Origin: CAZPRY01 sp964589175
Lineage (GTDB): Bacteria > Fidelibacterota > UBA2242
Direction: 5' to 3'
DNA: 64,000 nucleotides
Assembly: GCA_964589175.1 (NCBI GenBank)
Contig: CAZPRY010000023.1
Span: 1 to 64,000 of the forward strand
Under the pieces are notes generated by a model. The model saw nothing but the letters and a program-made list of their open reading frames with translations, made no database searches and was not told where the DNA came from. Position 1 is the first letter of the stretch. Every line of letters begins with the position of its first letter. This document shows positions 22,483 through 32,304 of the stretch, one piece after another. The position numbers were made by a program, and so were the translations under genes.

Positions 22483-24852
22483 CTATCTTCCTGTTTTATT
22501 CTGGTGTCTTCTCTTCTTTCGGGACTTCTGCTGTTTTGACCCATCACTGTAGTAATGATAATAACGGTAATAATAGTAGTAAGAATCATAGCGCCCGCTG
22601 ACATTGATCCCGTTGAGAACGGCGCCCGCCAGAATACAATTTACCTGCGACAACTGGTCGATTGATCTTTCGACAATTCTGAGGTCGGTCGAATTAGCCT
22701 TTACAACGAGTATGATCGCATCCGTGATCTTCGAGAGAATAATGGCATCGGTAACGGCAATAATCGGAGGCGAATCTAAGAGTACTATGTCATAATTTTC
22801 ACTGACTTTCGTAAGAAAATTTTTTAATTTTTGAGAAGCCAAAATTTCCGATGGATTCGGCGGTATATCACCGGAGGTAATGATATCCAGGTTGGGTATT
22901 TCCGTTTGGCGAATAATATCGATCGATGTCTCGCTTTTCATTACATCGGTCAGGCCGGGATTACGGGAAATATTGAAAACCTTGTGTAGAATCGGTTTGC
23001 GCAAATCGCAGTCGATCAGGATGGTTTTCTTGCCCAGGTTCGCAAAAGTGATCGCGATATTGATCACTGTCGTCGATTTACCGTCCCCCGGGCCAGGACT
23101 GGATATCACCAGCGAATGGATCGGCTTATCCGGATTCATGAACTGGATATTGGTGCGCAGGCCGCGGTACGCCTCGGCCACGCTGGATTTGGGATCATAA
23201 TACGATATCATTCTCGATTGTAATGAAGCTTCGTCGCTTCTGCCGTTGGACTCGGTTTTGGCTCTTTCAAGCGCGGTTTTCACATCAATTTCCGGAATGA
23301 TCGAAATTGTGGATAAACCCATCTTCTGCAAGTCTTCCGTGGTGCGTACCGAATGATCCAGGTAATCCCGTACAAAGGCAATCCCAATTCCGAGCCCCAG
23401 TCCCAGGAACATTCCTAATAAAAGATTCATTTTCTTCTTCGGTTTGACGGGATTGGTCGGGGCGATCGCCGGATCGACAATGCGGATATTGCTCATTTTA
23501 CCGGCTTCGGAGATTTTGGATTCCTGGAGCTTGGTTTTCATGAGAACATAGTACTTCTCATTCACCTGCCGGTCGCGATCAAGGCGGGCATAACGCAGGC
23601 TCCTCTCCGGAAGACGGTTCAATTCTGCCAAGTACAAATCGACAAGTTTCTTATATTCGGTACCCTGGGTCTGTAGTGCAATTATTTGAATTCGGGTCAG
23701 GAGCACATCATTGAGCAATTTCACCGAAATCTGGGACTGCTCTGCAGGGCTCAATCCAAGGCTGCTGATTTTTTGGGCCTCCAGCACCAAACGCTGGCGA
23801 AGATCACTGATGCGGGCATCGACTTCCGTAATCCCCGGATCATTCTGTTTTATACCGGAAGTTTTCATCGCATTGATTTTGCGGGCTTCCAGTTCGGCAA
23901 TGGCGGTCCGCAATTCCATGACAATCGGCTGGGTAGTGTTCATCGTCTCTTCGACGATGCTCTTTTCCCGGGCATTCAGCGTCTCTTCCTGCTGTTCCTG
24001 CCGCCGCAGCGAAACTTCCAAATCCGCCAGGGTCGTGTAATAGGTCGCCTCGAAGGTAGAGAGCTGATCGATGAGTGTTTGCGCGGTTGCATCCAGCCCA
24101 TATACATCTTCGGTTTCCTGAAATTGTTTCAGCGCTTCTTCGGAATGGGTCAGATCCTTCTCTATTTTGTCAAGCTGCTCCTCCACAAAATCTTTGATCT
24201 CGACAACCTCAGCCCGGTTAAAATCGAGATCCATCCGATAATACACCCTGGCAATCATATTCGCCAACAAAGCCGCCTCATTGGGATCCACCGACGTAAC
24301 CGTCAGTCGAATCGCTTCCGTATCGCGAATCGGTTCCACTTTCATTGATTCGCGCAGTGATTTGACAAGCGCCCGATCGAGAGTATCTAAGACAACCTCC
24401 ACCGCTGCATTCCCGGAGAGTAAATTTTTCAGTCCTTTTTTTACAGCCGTACCCACATCGGGTAGTTTCAATCCACGCTGCTCATATTTTTTTTCACCGA
24501 GAATATAAAGACTGTCCGCATATTCATATCGCTTCAGGGTCTTAATGACATTGCGCGCCAACGCATAACTTTTCAACACTTCGATTTCATTGTTGACTTT
24601 CAGATAATTGCTTGGCATCCAGGGATTCTGAAAAAGCTCCGAGGTCTGCCCGGCTCGCCCGGCAAGCATAAGCAGGGTGGTGGCTTCATATTGGGGCGGT
24701 GTGGTAAAGGTAACATAAACCGTCACCAACATCACAACCAAGAAGGATATAGCGATGATCCATTTGCCCCGGTACATGATCCGCAGGTAATCCTGTAGCG
24801 AGACCTCCTTTTCATCAAGATCGTTACGAGTCGGACGATTTATACTTTCCAT
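22483..24852 (-). CDS. Polysaccharide co-polymerase/tyrosine autokinase (BY-kinase, Wzc-like)
   Basis: This 789-residue inner-membrane protein has an N-terminal Wzz domain with a transmembrane helix near residues 30-50, a long coiled-coil periplasmic part (about 190-430), a second helix near 465-485 and a cytoplasmic kinase. Walker A (PGPGDGKSTT) is near residue 585, Walker A' (ILIDCDLRKP) near 612 and Walker B (VLLDSPP) near 690. The tail has a tyrosine cluster (YDSYYYYYRYYHYY) that is the expected autophosphorylation site. It controls chain length and export of exopolysaccharide. No Wza, Wzx or Wzy gene is in the window. Confidence 0.93.
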   Translation of the reverse strand: MESINRPTRNDLDEKEVSLQDYLRIMYRGKWIIAISFLVVMLVTVYVTFTTPPQYEATTLLMLAGRAGQTSELFQNPWMPSNYLKVNNEIEVLKSYALARNVIKTLKRYEYADSLYILGEKKYEQRGLKLPDVGTAVKKGLKNLLSGNAAVEVVLDTLDRALVKSLRESMKVEPIRDTEAIRLTVTSVDPNEAALLANMIARVYYRMDLDFNRAEVVEIKDFVEEQLDKIEKDLTHSEEALKQFQETEDVYGLDATAQTLIDQLSTFEATYYTTLADLEVSLRRQEQQEETLNAREKSIVEETMNTTQPIVMELRTAIAELEARKINAMKTSGIKQNDPGITEVDARISDLRQRLVLEAQKISSLGLSPAEQSQISVKLLNDVLLTRIQIIALQTQGTEYKKLVDLYLAELNRLPERSLRYARLDRDRQVNEKYYVLMKTKLQESKISEAGKMSNIRIVDPAIAPTNPVKPKKKMNLLLGMFLGLGLGIGIAFVRDYLDHSVRTTEDLQKMGLSTISIIPEIDVKTALERAKTESNGRSDEASLQSRMISYYDPKSSVAEAYRGLRTNIQFMNPDKPIHSLVISSPGPGDGKSTTVINIAITFANLGKKTILIDCDLRKPILHKVFNISRNPGLTDVMKSETSIDIIRQTEIPNLDIITSGDIPPNPSEILASQKLKNFLTKVSENYDIVLLDSPPIIAVTDAIILSKITDAIILVVKANSTDLRIVERSIDQLSQVNCILAGAVLNGINVSGRYDSYYYYYRYYHYYSDGSKQQKSRKKRRHQNKTGR

Positions 24853-24865
24853 GTGAAATCCCTCA

Positions 24866-25861
24866 TTACTTGCTCTTTACCGTATTCAAATTCGTTGCTT
24901 CATTAATATTGACATTATATTTCAAAAAATAAATGAGACCAATCACGGTCAGGGAGATAAAACCAACCGCATGCAGGAGAACAGCTAACGTCTGCGAGGC
25001 GGTTAAATCATATCCCAGGAGCATAAGCACTCCAATTGCCCCGGCGTGATAGGTGCCTACATATCCGGGCGCTGCCGGGACAGAGATAATAGCTGATGTA
25101 ACGATAAATAGGAGCGCCAAATTCTCCATCGAAAAATAAATATTCAGGGAAACACCAACCAGCCAGAATACAAAGATACTGATCCCCCAAATTACAATCG
25201 ACTGTAACGTCAGCAGTCCCAGATGCGGAGTGGCTCGCAATGTCAAAATGCCATCGACAAAATGATCAAATATCCTACCGAACCTTCCGACCGACAAAAA
25301 CCGCAGTCTTTGTTTCATAAAATCCATTAATTTTACCTGTTTGGCGCGAATAATGTAAAACAAGATCAAGAAAATTACAACGAATATTATCGCTCCCCAG
25401 GTGCTCAACCGAATCCACGATGGCATCCCCGGAAAAATCAGGGCTGATAGGATCAGGATGACTGCGAAGACGATCGTATCCAGAAGTCTTTCCAGTACCA
25501 CCGTGCCGAAAATAGAAACGGCCGAAAGCCCGCTAACCTTGCTGAGCGCATAACAGCGCAGAATTTCACCCAATCGTAATGGAAAAACATTGTTACCGAA
25601 ATAGCAGATCATGTCCGCGGCAAACATATCCTTCATGGGGATTTTTTTCAATGGCCGGACGAGATATTGCCAGCGCCAGGCTCTCAGGAAAATGGTGAAG
25701 ATCATAATCACCATCGCCAAAGCGTACAGGGCTAGATTAGCCTTAGCCATGGAATCCAGGAATGCTGCTCCATCAAACTTGCGAAATCCAAGGTAGAGCC
25801 CGAGGAGGCTGACCAGGAATCCCAGCAATGTTTTATAATTGAAAAATCTACCTTTTTTCAA
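24866..25861 (-). CDS. Flippase-like membrane protein (LPG synthase TM domain family, UPF0104)
   Basis: This 331-residue integral membrane protein has about eight hydrophobic segments. Family signatures include FLRAWRWQYLVRPLKK, CYFGNNVFPLRLGEILRCYAL (residues about 85-105) and the C-terminal PAAPGYVGTYHAGAIGVL. Such proteins are related to the N-terminal half of MprF and are thought to move lipid-linked molecules across the membrane. It lies between the BY-kinase and the LolA-like gene, overlapping the latter by 4 bases, so a role in envelope or exopolysaccharide assembly is likely (inference). Confidence 0.88.
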   Translation of the reverse strand: MKKGRFFNYKTLLGFLVSLLGLYLGFRKFDGAAFLDSMAKANLALYALAMVIMIFTIFLRAWRWQYLVRPLKKIPMKDMFAADMICYFGNNVFPLRLGEILRCYALSKVSGLSAVSIFGTVVLERLLDTIVFAVILILSALIFPGMPSWIRLSTWGAIIFVVIFLILFYIIRAKQVKLMDFMKQRLRFLSVGRFGRIFDHFVDGILTLRATPHLGLLTLQSIVIWGISIFVFWLVGVSLNIYFSMENLALLFIVTSAIISVPAAPGYVGTYHAGAIGVLMLLGYDLTASQTLAVLLHAVGFISLTVIGLIYFLKYNVNINEATNLNTVKSK

Positions 25862-26526
25862 AATCGTAAATCGATGAGTTCCTTTCCCTTAAACCGATCC
25901 GTATTGAAGAGTGCTTCACTCTTATTCGTAAGTTTGTCAAATTTTTCGAAGCGAATCTCTGTGCGATTACCTTGAAAATCCAGGTAATTGGCACAGCAGA
26001 TTAAGTTCGACCGGGTATCAATGAGCAAGACAATTGCCCGGAAGAAATCATTCTCATCCCGCGTGCGCAGCTGAACCTCCTTGAAACCATCTTTGGATTC
26101 CAGAATTTTATCGATGAAAAAATTTTCCCAGTTTCCGTGTAAAATGTCGAACAAAAACTTTAAACTGGAGCTTGGTTCGAATTCTTCCACGACAACTTCA
26201 TCGGTTTGCTTATCCAAACTCCACAACCACTTGCCATCGAACAGTATTTCCTGTTCCGGGAAATCGGTTTTGAATTTTTCGTTTTTCCCCAAGTAGAAAC
26301 TGGCCAGCGATTCGATACTATCCCCGTTCAATTTTAAAATCTGGGTAATTGTAAAATCGACGCGAAACGGAATGCTTTTACGGTAATTCTGGTGGAGGCG
26401 TTCCAGGCATGGATCCTGTGCCTTGTCACCGCCAATCAATATCAGTGGCAGAACCCCGACCGTAAGAATCAAAGAATTTGCTATTCTCCTGATTGAAAAA
26501 ATCCCGCGTAATGTATGACCCGTCAT
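25858..26526 (-). CDS. LolA-like outer-membrane lipoprotein carrier
   Basis: This 222-residue exported protein has a hydrophobic N-terminal segment (SLILTVGVLPLILIGG). The rest fits the LolA fold: FRVDFTITQILKLNGD, FKTDFPEQEILFDGKWLWSLDKQTDEVVVEEF and NLICCANYLDFQGNRTEIRFEKF. LolA carries lipoproteins from the inner to the outer membrane through the periplasm. It is somewhat diverged, so specific cargo cannot be inferred. It begins 15 bases after the ftsK stop; the same arrangement of lolA after ftsK is common in bacteria and supports the call. Confidence 0.85.
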   Translation of the reverse strand: MTGHTLRGIFSIRRIANSLILTVGVLPLILIGGDKAQDPCLERLHQNYRKSIPFRVDFTITQILKLNGDSIESLASFYLGKNEKFKTDFPEQEILFDGKWLWSLDKQTDEVVVEEFEPSSSLKFLFDILHGNWENFFIDKILESKDGFKEVQLRTRDENDFFRAIVLLIDTRSNLICCANYLDFQGNRTEIRFEKFDKLTNKSEALFNTDRFKGKELIDLRF

Positions 26527-26541
26527 CCTATAATCCGTCTC

Positions 26542-28761
26542 CTATTCAAGGTCGTCTTCCTCCTGCCGGATTCCCTCCAGGTAACTTGGATCTACCAGGA
26601 CTTCCCGCGCTTTACTCCCGGTGAACGGTCCCACGATACCGGCCATTTCCAGTTCATCGATAAGCCGGGCGGCGCGGGCATATCCGACCCGAAGTCTCCT
26701 CTGCAGCAGAGAGATAGAGCCCTGCTGATGGGTAACCACCAAGCGTAGCGCCTCGTAATAGAGTGTGTCCCGCTCCCCGTTCTGAAGACCGGCGCCATCA
26801 GTGTTGACCTCTTCCGCCACGGAAGGCAATTCCAGTTCACCGGGTTTGGGCTGTTTGGTGATATGCTCGAGAATTTTTTCCAGTTCTTCCAGCGAGATAA
26901 AGGCGCAATGGACACGCAGGGCTTCCGGATTCTGGGGTGTTGTAATCAGCATGTCGCCGCGGCCCAGCAATTTTTCAGCGCCGTTAAGGTCGAGAATTGT
27001 GCGGGAGTCGATTTTCGAGGCGACCTGAAAAGCGATGCGCGCCGGGAAATTGGCCTTAATCACGCCGGTGATCACATCCACCGACGGCCGCTGGGTCGCT
27101 ACGATCAGGTGAATACCCACCGCCCGCGACATCTGCGCCAGGCGCGTGATGGGTTCCTCCACCTCTTTTGCCGAAGTCATCATCAGATCCGATAATTCAT
27201 CGATCACGACGACGATGTAGGGCAGGTATTCCGTGTCGAGTTCCCGGTTGCGCACTTTCTTATTATATTCATCGATGTTACGGACTGTGGCGCCGGCCAG
27301 GATATCATAGCGCCGCTCCATCTCCGCCTCGACCGAACGCAGCATGATGATGGCGTTTTCGGTACGCGTAATTACGAATTCATCCAAATCTTCGCAGGTG
27401 ATCAGGTGATAGCCCTCCAACGCCCGATAGACGGACAGCTCAAGCTTCTTCGGATCGATCATCACGAACTTGACTTCATCCGGCCGGGCGTTGTACAGAA
27501 TGCTGGTGATAATCGTGTTGATGCAGACACTCTTACCCGAACCGGTGGCGCCGGCAATCAGAAGATGCGGCATTTTCGCCAGATCCGTCGTGTACACCGA
27601 GCCGGAAATGGTCTTTCCCATGGCGAGTGTCAGCTTCGATTCCGCACCCTTGAACTCCTCCGAGTCGACAATGCTCTTTAAATAGATCATCGACGGGTGC
27701 CGGTTGGGTATCTCCACGCCAACTACCGATTTTCCCGGAATGGGCGCGACAATACGAATGCGTTTGGCCTTGAGAATGCGTGCCAGATCATCCGCCAGAG
27801 AACTAATCCGGCTGACGCGCACGCCCGACGCCGGTTCCACTTCATAGCGCGTGATGATCGGCCCGGGCGCGACGTTCACAACCTTGCCGCGCACTCCAAA
27901 GGTTTCCAGCGCTTCCTCCAGAAGCCTGGCGTTTTCCGTCATTTCTTCCCGGGAGACTTCGTATTTCGTAACCGGGGTTGCCAGCAGATTCTGACTCGGA
28001 AAGGAATAATTCCTGGGATTGAAGGTCGATTCCGGCTGCTTCTTCGGAACCGTCTCTCTTTTGGCTACCGGCATCTCGCGTGCAACAGGAGTTTTCTTAA
28101 CCGGAGAAGGCGGATCGAGCGGCCGCGCCACAGCTCCGCCGAGGAAATTCAACTGCCCGTCACTTTCAGTCCGGACGGGGTACTCAATCGAAATTCCCTT
28201 ATTATTATTCCGCTCGGCCGCCTCCGATTGTTTGAGACGACGGTGAAAAATCCATTCAAACGGGCCCGTAAAATTCCAAGAGAAATAGCCCCTGATGACG
28301 ATTAAGGCCGACACGGCGATAAAGAGGATCGAGCCGTAAAAACCGAAAAAATCGTGTAAAGTTTTCGCCAGGATTCCGCCGAACAGGCCGCTGAAGCGGA
28401 ACCCGATCGGATCGACGATATTCTGCCGGATTACCGGTACCGCCAGGGAGATCGAAACGAGGATGCACAGGATCAAGGCGTAGATGCTGAAACGCAGAAG
28501 CACCCTAAGGTTGCGTTTGGCAAAAATCCAGACACCCCACAACAGCATTAATATCGGAAAAATGAAAGCGGCGGCACCGAGCGTATACTTGATCACGTAA
28601 TGGGCTGCAAAAACGCCAAAAATCCCCATCCAGTTATCGATCGCCACATTCTTGGAAATGGTTGGCTCCTCGATCGGATTGTAGGATATCATGCTGAGAA
28701 AAACAAAGATTCCCAGTGCCAGCAATAATAATCCTGTGATCTCCTGGCGTTTATCACTCAT
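26542..28761 (-). CDS. ftsK: DNA translocase FtsK/SpoIIIE
   Basis: This 739-residue protein has four to five N-terminal transmembrane segments (residues 10-165), a short linker, and a RecA-like motor. Walker A (AGATGSGKSVCINTII) is near residue 410, Walker B (IVVVIDELSDLMMTS) near 525, and ATQRPSVDVITGVIKANFPARIAFQV follows. The gamma winged-helix domain that reads the polar sequences is at the C terminus (GSISLLQRRLRVGYARAARLIDELE). It pumps chromosomal DNA through the division septum. The ATG overlaps the gcvT stop (ATGA). Confidence 0.97.
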   Translation of the reverse strand: MSDKRQEITGLLLLALGIFVFLSMISYNPIEEPTISKNVAIDNWMGIFGVFAAHYVIKYTLGAAAFIFPILMLLWGVWIFAKRNLRVLLRFSIYALILCILVSISLAVPVIRQNIVDPIGFRFSGLFGGILAKTLHDFFGFYGSILFIAVSALIVIRGYFSWNFTGPFEWIFHRRLKQSEAAERNNNKGISIEYPVRTESDGQLNFLGGAVARPLDPPSPVKKTPVAREMPVAKRETVPKKQPESTFNPRNYSFPSQNLLATPVTKYEVSREEMTENARLLEEALETFGVRGKVVNVAPGPIITRYEVEPASGVRVSRISSLADDLARILKAKRIRIVAPIPGKSVVGVEIPNRHPSMIYLKSIVDSEEFKGAESKLTLAMGKTISGSVYTTDLAKMPHLLIAGATGSGKSVCINTIITSILYNARPDEVKFVMIDPKKLELSVYRALEGYHLITCEDLDEFVITRTENAIIMLRSVEAEMERRYDILAGATVRNIDEYNKKVRNRELDTEYLPYIVVVIDELSDLMMTSAKEVEEPITRLAQMSRAVGIHLIVATQRPSVDVITGVIKANFPARIAFQVASKIDSRTILDLNGAEKLLGRGDMLITTPQNPEALRVHCAFISLEELEKILEHITKQPKPGELELPSVAEEVNTDGAGLQNGERDTLYYEALRLVVTHQQGSISLLQRRLRVGYARAARLIDELEMAGIVGPFTGSKAREVLVDPSYLEGIRQEEDDLE

Positions 28762-29861
28762 AGGGTATTGGCCGGAACAAACGGTGGTTTTATAATTTTG
28801 ATTTTCAGCCGGCGACCCCTGGCATCCAGTTCCAGTTCGGTCTCGGTTTTACTGTACTCCGTTTTTACATAGCCCATTCCGATGCCCTTCGTCAACGTCG
28901 GCGACTGCGTGCCGCTGGTAACCAGTCCGACTTCCTCGTCTCCGGCAAAAAGTTTATATCCGTGACGCGGGATTCCCTTCTCGGTCATCTCGAAGGCGAT
29001 TAGTTTACGTTTCAGGCCCTCCGCTTTTACGCGAAGCAGAACGTCTTTGGCGATGAAATCACCCTTGTCCAGTTTGGTGATCCAGCCCAGGCCGGCTTCC
29101 AGCGGATTGGTGGTCTGATCGATATCGTTGCCGTAGAGGCAGTATTTCATCTCCAGGCGCAGGGTGTCGCGCGCGCCGAGACCGATTGGCTGAATGTCGA
29201 ACGGTTCGCCAGCTTTGAAAATCGCGTTCCATAATTTATCGCTGTGCTTCGGATCGTGGTAAAGTTCGAAACCTTTCTCGCCGGTGTAGCCGGTTCGCGA
29301 AATGATCATGTCGATCCCGGCCAGTTTGCCCTCGGTAAAATGGTAGAACGGGACATCCTTGAGTTTTACATCTGTGAGCGGCTGCAGCGTCGCAAAAACC
29401 TGCGGCCCCTGAATAGCCAGCAGAGCGGTCTGATCGGAAATATTTTTCAGATCGACACCGGCAATCAGTTTAGATTTTGCCCAGTTGAAATCCTTCTCGA
29501 TATTAGACCCGTTCACCACCATCATAAAATGATCGGCAAAGCGATATACCAAAAGATCATCCACTATGCCGCCGTCCGGATAGCACATGGCCGAGTACTG
29601 CACCTGCCCGATCGCCAGCGCTGAAACATCGTTGACCGTGATTAAATTCAGAAAAGCCTCGGCATCAGGGCCCTTGACGATAAATTCCCCCATGTGCGAG
29701 ACATCGAACACACCAACACCCTCCCGAACCCGGCGATGTTCCTCGATTATGCCGGAATATTGAATGGGCATAAGATATCCGGCAAAAGGGACGATCTTCG
29801 CCCCCAGGGCCGCATGTTTCTCATAAAAAGCCGTCTTCTGCGCTCCAGTTACATCCTCCAT
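28758..29861 (-). CDS. gcvT: Glycine cleavage system aminomethyltransferase (T protein)
   Basis: The T protein transfers the aminomethyl carbon from lipoylated H protein to tetrahydrofolate, releasing ammonia. Conserved features: FAGYLMPIQYSGIIEEH and VFDVSHMGEF near the N terminus, ISRTGYTGEKGFELY near residue 190, and GLGARDTLRLEMKYCLYGND near 228. Tandem start codons (GTG 29867, ATG 29864, ATG 29861) follow GAGG; the last gives the best spacing. No gcvH or gcvP is in the window. It is coupled to ftsK by a 4-base overlap. Confidence 0.96.
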   Translation of the reverse strand: MEDVTGAQKTAFYEKHAALGAKIVPFAGYLMPIQYSGIIEEHRRVREGVGVFDVSHMGEFIVKGPDAEAFLNLITVNDVSALAIGQVQYSAMCYPDGGIVDDLLVYRFADHFMMVVNGSNIEKDFNWAKSKLIAGVDLKNISDQTALLAIQGPQVFATLQPLTDVKLKDVPFYHFTEGKLAGIDMIISRTGYTGEKGFELYHDPKHSDKLWNAIFKAGEPFDIQPIGLGARDTLRLEMKYCLYGNDIDQTTNPLEAGLGWITKLDKGDFIAKDVLLRVKAEGLKRKLIAFEMTEKGIPRHGYKLFAGDEEVGLVTSGTQSPTLTKGIGMGYVKTEYSKTETELELDARGRRLKIKIIKPPFVPANTL

Positions 29862-29875
29862 CATCACACCTCATC

Positions 29876-30466
29876 TTACATTTTATTCAAAGCCACTTTG
29901 ATATAACTCTCGACCGATTCATCCGGTCCCAATTCTTTGCCGGCCTTTTTCAGGGCGGCAATCGCCGCGCTGCGCTTGTATCCCAGCGACATCAGGGCCT
30001 GCAGGACTTCATCGCCGACTTTGGGCATTTCACGTACGAATTCCCCGGGTATCTCATCATCGGCATCGGTGAACTTTTCCTTCAGTTCGACAATGATCCG
30101 CTTGGCCGTCTTGAGTCCGATGCCGGGAATTAGCGTCAGGGCATTGACATCGCCTGTTACGATCCGGCTCTTGAATTGCTTCGGGGAAGCGCCGGACAAA
30201 ATCGAAAGCGCCACTTTCGGACCGATGCCCGAAATGCTCAGGAGCATCAGAAACAGTTCCCGTTCCTCCGCCGTGGCAAAGCCATACAGGCTCTGGATAT
30301 CTTCGCGTACATGAAAGTAGATGAGTACGCGATAAGGTTCCCTCAGCGCAGGCAGCACCTCGTAGGTTGATAGCGGGATGCTGATTTTATAGCCGACGCC
30401 ATGCACATCCAGCACCAGTCTGGTGGGACCTTTGGACTGCACAATTCCGGAAATATACTCAAACAT
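29876..30466 (-). CDS. ruvA: Holliday junction branch-migration complex subunit RuvA
   Basis: This 196-residue protein has the three RuvA domains: the OB fold (MFEYISGIVQSKGPTRLVLDVHGVGYKI), helix-hairpin-helix motifs (LLLSISGIGPKVALSILSG and LTLIPGIGLKTAKRIIVEL) and the C-terminal three-helix domain (EVLQALMSLGYKRSAAIAAL) that contacts RuvB. It binds the four-way junction as a tetramer. It starts immediately after the ruvC stop. ruvB is not present in the window. Confidence 0.97.
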   Translation of the reverse strand: MFEYISGIVQSKGPTRLVLDVHGVGYKISIPLSTYEVLPALREPYRVLIYFHVREDIQSLYGFATAEERELFLMLLSISGIGPKVALSILSGASPKQFKSRIVTGDVNALTLIPGIGLKTAKRIIVELKEKFTDADDEIPGEFVREMPKVGDEVLQALMSLGYKRSAAIAALKKAGKELGPDESVESYIKVALNKM

Positions 30467-30964
30467 TTAACCTCGAATCATAGGATTTTGATTGAAATGA
30501 CAGATCGCAATCGCCAGCGCGTCCGATTCGTCCAGCGAAGTGGGAGTCACAGCCAAACCGAGCAAGCGTGTAATCATGTACTGGACCTGTTCCTTGCTTG
30601 CGGCGCCGTTACCGACGACAGACAATTTAACCTTTTTGGGTGAATATTCGGCAATGGAAAGGCCGCTGTTCGCTCCCGCCAGAACCACCGCCCCCCGGGC
30701 CTGTCCCAGTTTCAGCGCGGTCTGAACGTTTTGAGCGTAGATGGTTTCTTCAATTGCCATTTCGGTCGGTTGCCAGATTTCGACGATCCGACCGAGTTCA
30801 CTGTAGATTTTTTGCAGACGTGCCGGAAAGAGGTTACGAGGATTGGTCGTTATCGTCCCGCTTTCGAGATATCGTATTTTGCCGCCAACCTGTTCAATAA
30901 TTCCGTATCCGGTGTGATGAATTCCGGGATCCACTCCGATGACTCTTTGGGAAGAGTCCGTCAT
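30467..30964 (-). CDS. ruvC: Crossover junction endodeoxyribonuclease RuvC
   Basis: This 165-residue RNase H-fold resolvase cuts Holliday junctions. The catalytic acidic residues are visible: the Asp in RVIGVDPGIHHTGYG (residue 11), the Glu in EMAIEETIYAQN (about 69) and the two Asp in LDESDALAIAICH near the C terminus. Length is normal. The gene overlaps the yebC stop by 4 bases and abuts ruvA, the standard yebC-ruvC-ruvA order. Confidence 0.97.
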   Translation of the reverse strand: MTDSSQRVIGVDPGIHHTGYGIIEQVGGKIRYLESGTITTNPRNLFPARLQKIYSELGRIVEIWQPTEMAIEETIYAQNVQTALKLGQARGAVVLAGANSGLSIAEYSPKKVKLSVVGNGAASKEQVQYMITRLLGLAVTPTSLDESDALAIAICHFNQNPMIRG

Positions 30965-31716
30965 TCATCTTCCTGCAATTTGGATAATATCTCGTCATCG
31001 ATATCAAAATTGGCATAGACATTCTGGATGTCATCGTGATCTTCGAGGGCCTCCATCACACCCAGAATCTTGGGAGCGAGTTCCTCGTCCACTTTAACGG
31101 TTGTGGACGGTTCCATGCTGATCGATGCTTCCTCGATCGCGATTTTGGCCTCCTCCAGCGCCGCCTTGACGTCCTCAAAAGCCGAAGTATCCGTTATCAC
31201 CGTGAAAAATTCGTCGTCGCTGCGGATATCGTCCGCGCCGGCATCCAGGGTGACCAACAAGAGATCGTCCTCGGTGCAGCAATTTTTCTTGATCGTGATA
31301 ATGCCCTTGGTTTCGAAGAGATAGGAGACGCTGCCCGATGTCGCCAAATTGCCGCCGGCCTTGGTCAGGATGTGACGAATTTCGGAAACCGTACGATTCT
31401 TATTGTCCGTCAGCGTCTTGATCAGAATGGCGACACCGCCGGGGCCGTAGCCTTCGTAGCTGATCTCTTCGTAGATTTCGCCTTCGATCTGACCGGTACC
31501 CTTGGCAATCGCGCGTTCGATATTCACCGTAGGCATATTCTGGGTTTTGGCAGCCTGAATCGCTGATCGCAGTCGCGGATTGGCGCTGTCGTCAGGACCG
31601 CCCATCTTGGCTGCTACCTGAATTTCTTTGATTAATTTGGTAAATATCTTACCACGCTTGGCATCCAATGCGCCCTTCTTGCGCTTTATTGTGGCCCATT
31701 TAGAGTGACCCGACAT
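30961..31716 (-). CDS. yebC: YebC/PmpR-family regulator or translation factor
   Basis: This 251-residue member of the YebC/TACO1 family begins GHSKWATIKRKKGALDAKRGKIFTKLIKEI, the near-invariant family signature, and has the three-domain length typical of it. Members bind DNA as regulators or help the ribosome through proline stretches; which of these applies here is not shown. AAAGGAGC precedes the ATG. The proline-rich tails (PPPP) of the peptides elsewhere in this window would be natural clients for such a factor, but this is only a thought. Confidence 0.96.
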   Translation of the reverse strand: MSGHSKWATIKRKKGALDAKRGKIFTKLIKEIQVAAKMGGPDDSANPRLRSAIQAAKTQNMPTVNIERAIAKGTGQIEGEIYEEISYEGYGPGGVAILIKTLTDNKNRTVSEIRHILTKAGGNLATSGSVSYLFETKGIITIKKNCCTEDDLLLVTLDAGADDIRSDDEFFTVITDTSAFEDVKAALEEAKIAIEEASISMEPSTTVKVDEELAPKILGVMEALEDHDDIQNVYANFDIDDEILSKLQEDE

Positions 31717-31749
31717 ATATGCTCCTTTAGTTGAGTTGGTGTAAACAGA

Positions 31750-32232
31750 TTAATACGGGAGATTCTTCTCTTTCACTTTCACCTTGGTATGAATGATCCA
31801 GGAATTAACATATCCGAAACGAACCGCATTGCTCAGCAAGCCTTCGGCATCTTCACGATTGATAAAACTTCCGATCCGGATTTTATAATAAGGCGAATTG
31901 AACACTTTATCGACTTCATCATCGGGAAATGATTGTCTGGCTTTCTGGTAGACCGAATCCGCAAGAAAGAAATCCCGCGTCGAAAAAACCTGGATCTGCC
32001 AGCCCATGGTTTCGACAGTCTTGAGCGAATCCAGGCGCGCATGTCTGGTTCTCATGGATTGATCTGTATCGGTGATGATTTCATAAATCATGGTGCCATC
32101 CATGAACGGCAGGGCCGGTTCGGCCAGTTCGAGTGGATCGAAGCTTTCATCCTGCCCCGGCAGATCATACTGGGCGAAGCCAATCCCGCTCAGGATGAAC
32201 ACTAACATCAAGTAAATTAATTTTTTCATCAT
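31750..32232 (-). CDS. Exported SPOR-domain protein
   Basis: The protein begins with a signal peptide (MMKKLIYLMLVFILSGIGFAQ). Its C-terminal 85 residues form a SPOR domain: GWQIQVFSTRDFFLADSVYQKARQ, YYKIRIGSFINREDAEGLL and VNSWII. SPOR domains bind peptidoglycan stripped of stem peptides and often mark division-site proteins. The 18 residues upstream in the same frame (to 32286) are unlikely, as the signal peptide should be at the start. It lies between batE and yebC. Confidence 0.8.
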   Translation of the reverse strand: MMKKLIYLMLVFILSGIGFAQYDLPGQDESFDPLELAEPALPFMDGTMIYEIITDTDQSMRTRHARLDSLKTVETMGWQIQVFSTRDFFLADSVYQKARQSFPDDEVDKVFNSPYYKIRIGSFINREDAEGLLSNAVRFGYVNSWIIHTKVKVKEKNLPY

Positions 32233-32304
32233 CCTAACGCTTTTATCAGTCGAATATAATGAATTATCGGATTTTTCGGAAATCAAGTCTTTATAAAACG
32301 ATGA